The translations under genes and the position numbers were made by a program. From Portulaca oleracea (Eukaryota; Streptophyta; Magnoliopsida; Caryophyllales; Portulacaceae): DNA of 64,000 nt. Below are positions 63,531-64,000 of this stretch, piece after piece. Location of the stretch: the NCBI GenBank assembly GCA_029582165.1, contig CM055876.1:13536501-13600500 (forward strand), written 5' to 3'. The first letter of the stretch is position 1. Every line of letters begins with the position of its first letter. The notes beneath the pieces are model-generated. The model made no database searches. It saw nothing but the letters and a program-made list of their open reading frames with translations, and was not told the DNA's origin.

Positions 63531-64000
63531 AAATGTAACCCTAAATTCTTCTCTCACCGCCCCACCACCTACGCCGCCCACCTCTCTCGGCACCACCGTC
63601 GGGTCAACCAGCTACAACCACCGCACCGGCTGTTGAACCCCAGTGAAGCCCTAGCAAACCCTTTTCCTCCCAAGTTCGCACATCCCTTCTCTCACACCAC
63701 GTTCTGAAAGTTGCCTTCAATCCTCGCCCGCCACCACTGTCGAACCTGATCTATCACCGGCTGCACCCGCGCGAGCAACCAACGGTCTCCTCGAACCACA
63801 TACAGGGCCTCACCGTCTTCAATCGAGCCTCTGTCTCTCACACCACCAACGACTGCTCTGCGACCCTCCAGCGCCAGAGACCCATTCGCCCTCCATCGCA
63901 GCCGCCATTTGTCCTAGCCACCTCCTCTCCCCCTCCATCACAGCTGTCGTCTGCCCCAGCCCCGACCTCGGCTTTAATCTGTCGCACCGGATCCCTGCTA
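63531..64000 (+). other. GC-rich, Pro/His/Arg-coding stretch, unclassified
   Basis: Abrupt rise in GC at 63531 (AACCCTAAATTCTTCTCTC then many CACC/CCGCC). It resembles the C-rich 5' region of a plant gene or retroelement, but the only open frame (63525-63707) is low complexity and unmatched. It runs off the window. Confidence 0.4.

Noticed and set aside
63525..63707. 60-residue frame in the GC-rich end
   Set aside because: Pro/His/Arg low-complexity translation without any match; insufficient to call a gene.
1..64000. tRNA, rRNA, organellar or bacterial gene clusters
   Set aside because: None seen; codon use, introns and mobile elements all point to plant nuclear DNA.

Overview
This is nuclear DNA of a flowering plant, probably a eudicot, from a repeat-rich (pericentromere-like) region. 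The evidence is plant LTR retrotransposons of several lineages, most with an initiator-Met tRNA primer site and one Athila element with an Asp-tRNA primer site, plus a CACTA transposon, Stowaway-type MITEs and intron-containing gene pieces. Nearly everything is mobile-element DNA; no rRNA, canonical tRNA or complete host gene is seen. The species cannot be named from the sequence.

1-16041 (minus strand): remains of a Ty3/gypsy family, called family A here. It is probably a CRM-like chromovirus: LTRs start TGATG, the PBS is TGGTATCAGAGC, and pol reads through the polypurine tract into the 3' LTR. Read from the right, it is LTR (15283-16041), PBS, gag, a deletion, RNase H/integrase, LTR (10971-11874), RT/RH/IN, LTR (7974-8864), and then a tandem array of about 1.74-kb units (1-7973). 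Each array unit holds an LTR 3' piece joined to RT-RNaseH-integrase. A 350-bp foldback MITE with a 9-bp target duplication sits at 13279-13628.

16042-21536 (plus): an inverted family A copy (A+1) with gag, protease, RT, RNase H and integrase carrying a few stops, frameshifts and deletions. It joins the minus copy head-to-head across a 28-bp templated filler.

21537-46433 (minus host copy, A-2): a resolved nest of insertions. The 3' LTR of A-2 received element B (22383-31315, TSD AACAT), a gag-remnant, pol-less relative of family A. B's 5' LTR received an Athila element (22533-27350, TSD CTTGG). The protease/RT boundary of A-2 received element C (34178-45694, TSD CTTGG). The integrase of C received a CACTA transposon (36245-41673, TSD ATA) carrying intron-containing exons of an ABCG transporter.

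46434-53636: a minus LTR piece, then a second plus-strand family A copy (A+2, 47002 to about 52329), then an inverted LTR and integrase end.

53637-58596: pieces of other retroelements: an Ogre/Tat-like leader, PBS and LTR, an unclassified LTR-like stretch, and a Ty1/copia (Sirevirus-like) 3' end and LTR. Next come microsatellites, a short repeat field and a tRNA-like Pol III promoter.

60525-62477 (minus): three clean 3'-terminal exons of a wax ester synthase/diacylglycerol acyltransferase (WSD1-like) gene, the only plausible host gene. Two MITEs lie in its intron. The window ends in AT-rich repeats and then a GC-rich unclassified stretch.

Main points of interest: a satellite-like array built from a dead retroelement fragment; three different LTR or LTR-like sequences each with its own cluster of short palindromes; compensatory changes in an inverted repeat around the family A TATA box; a trimeric heat-shock element in both element C LTRs; and a gene-capturing CACTA.
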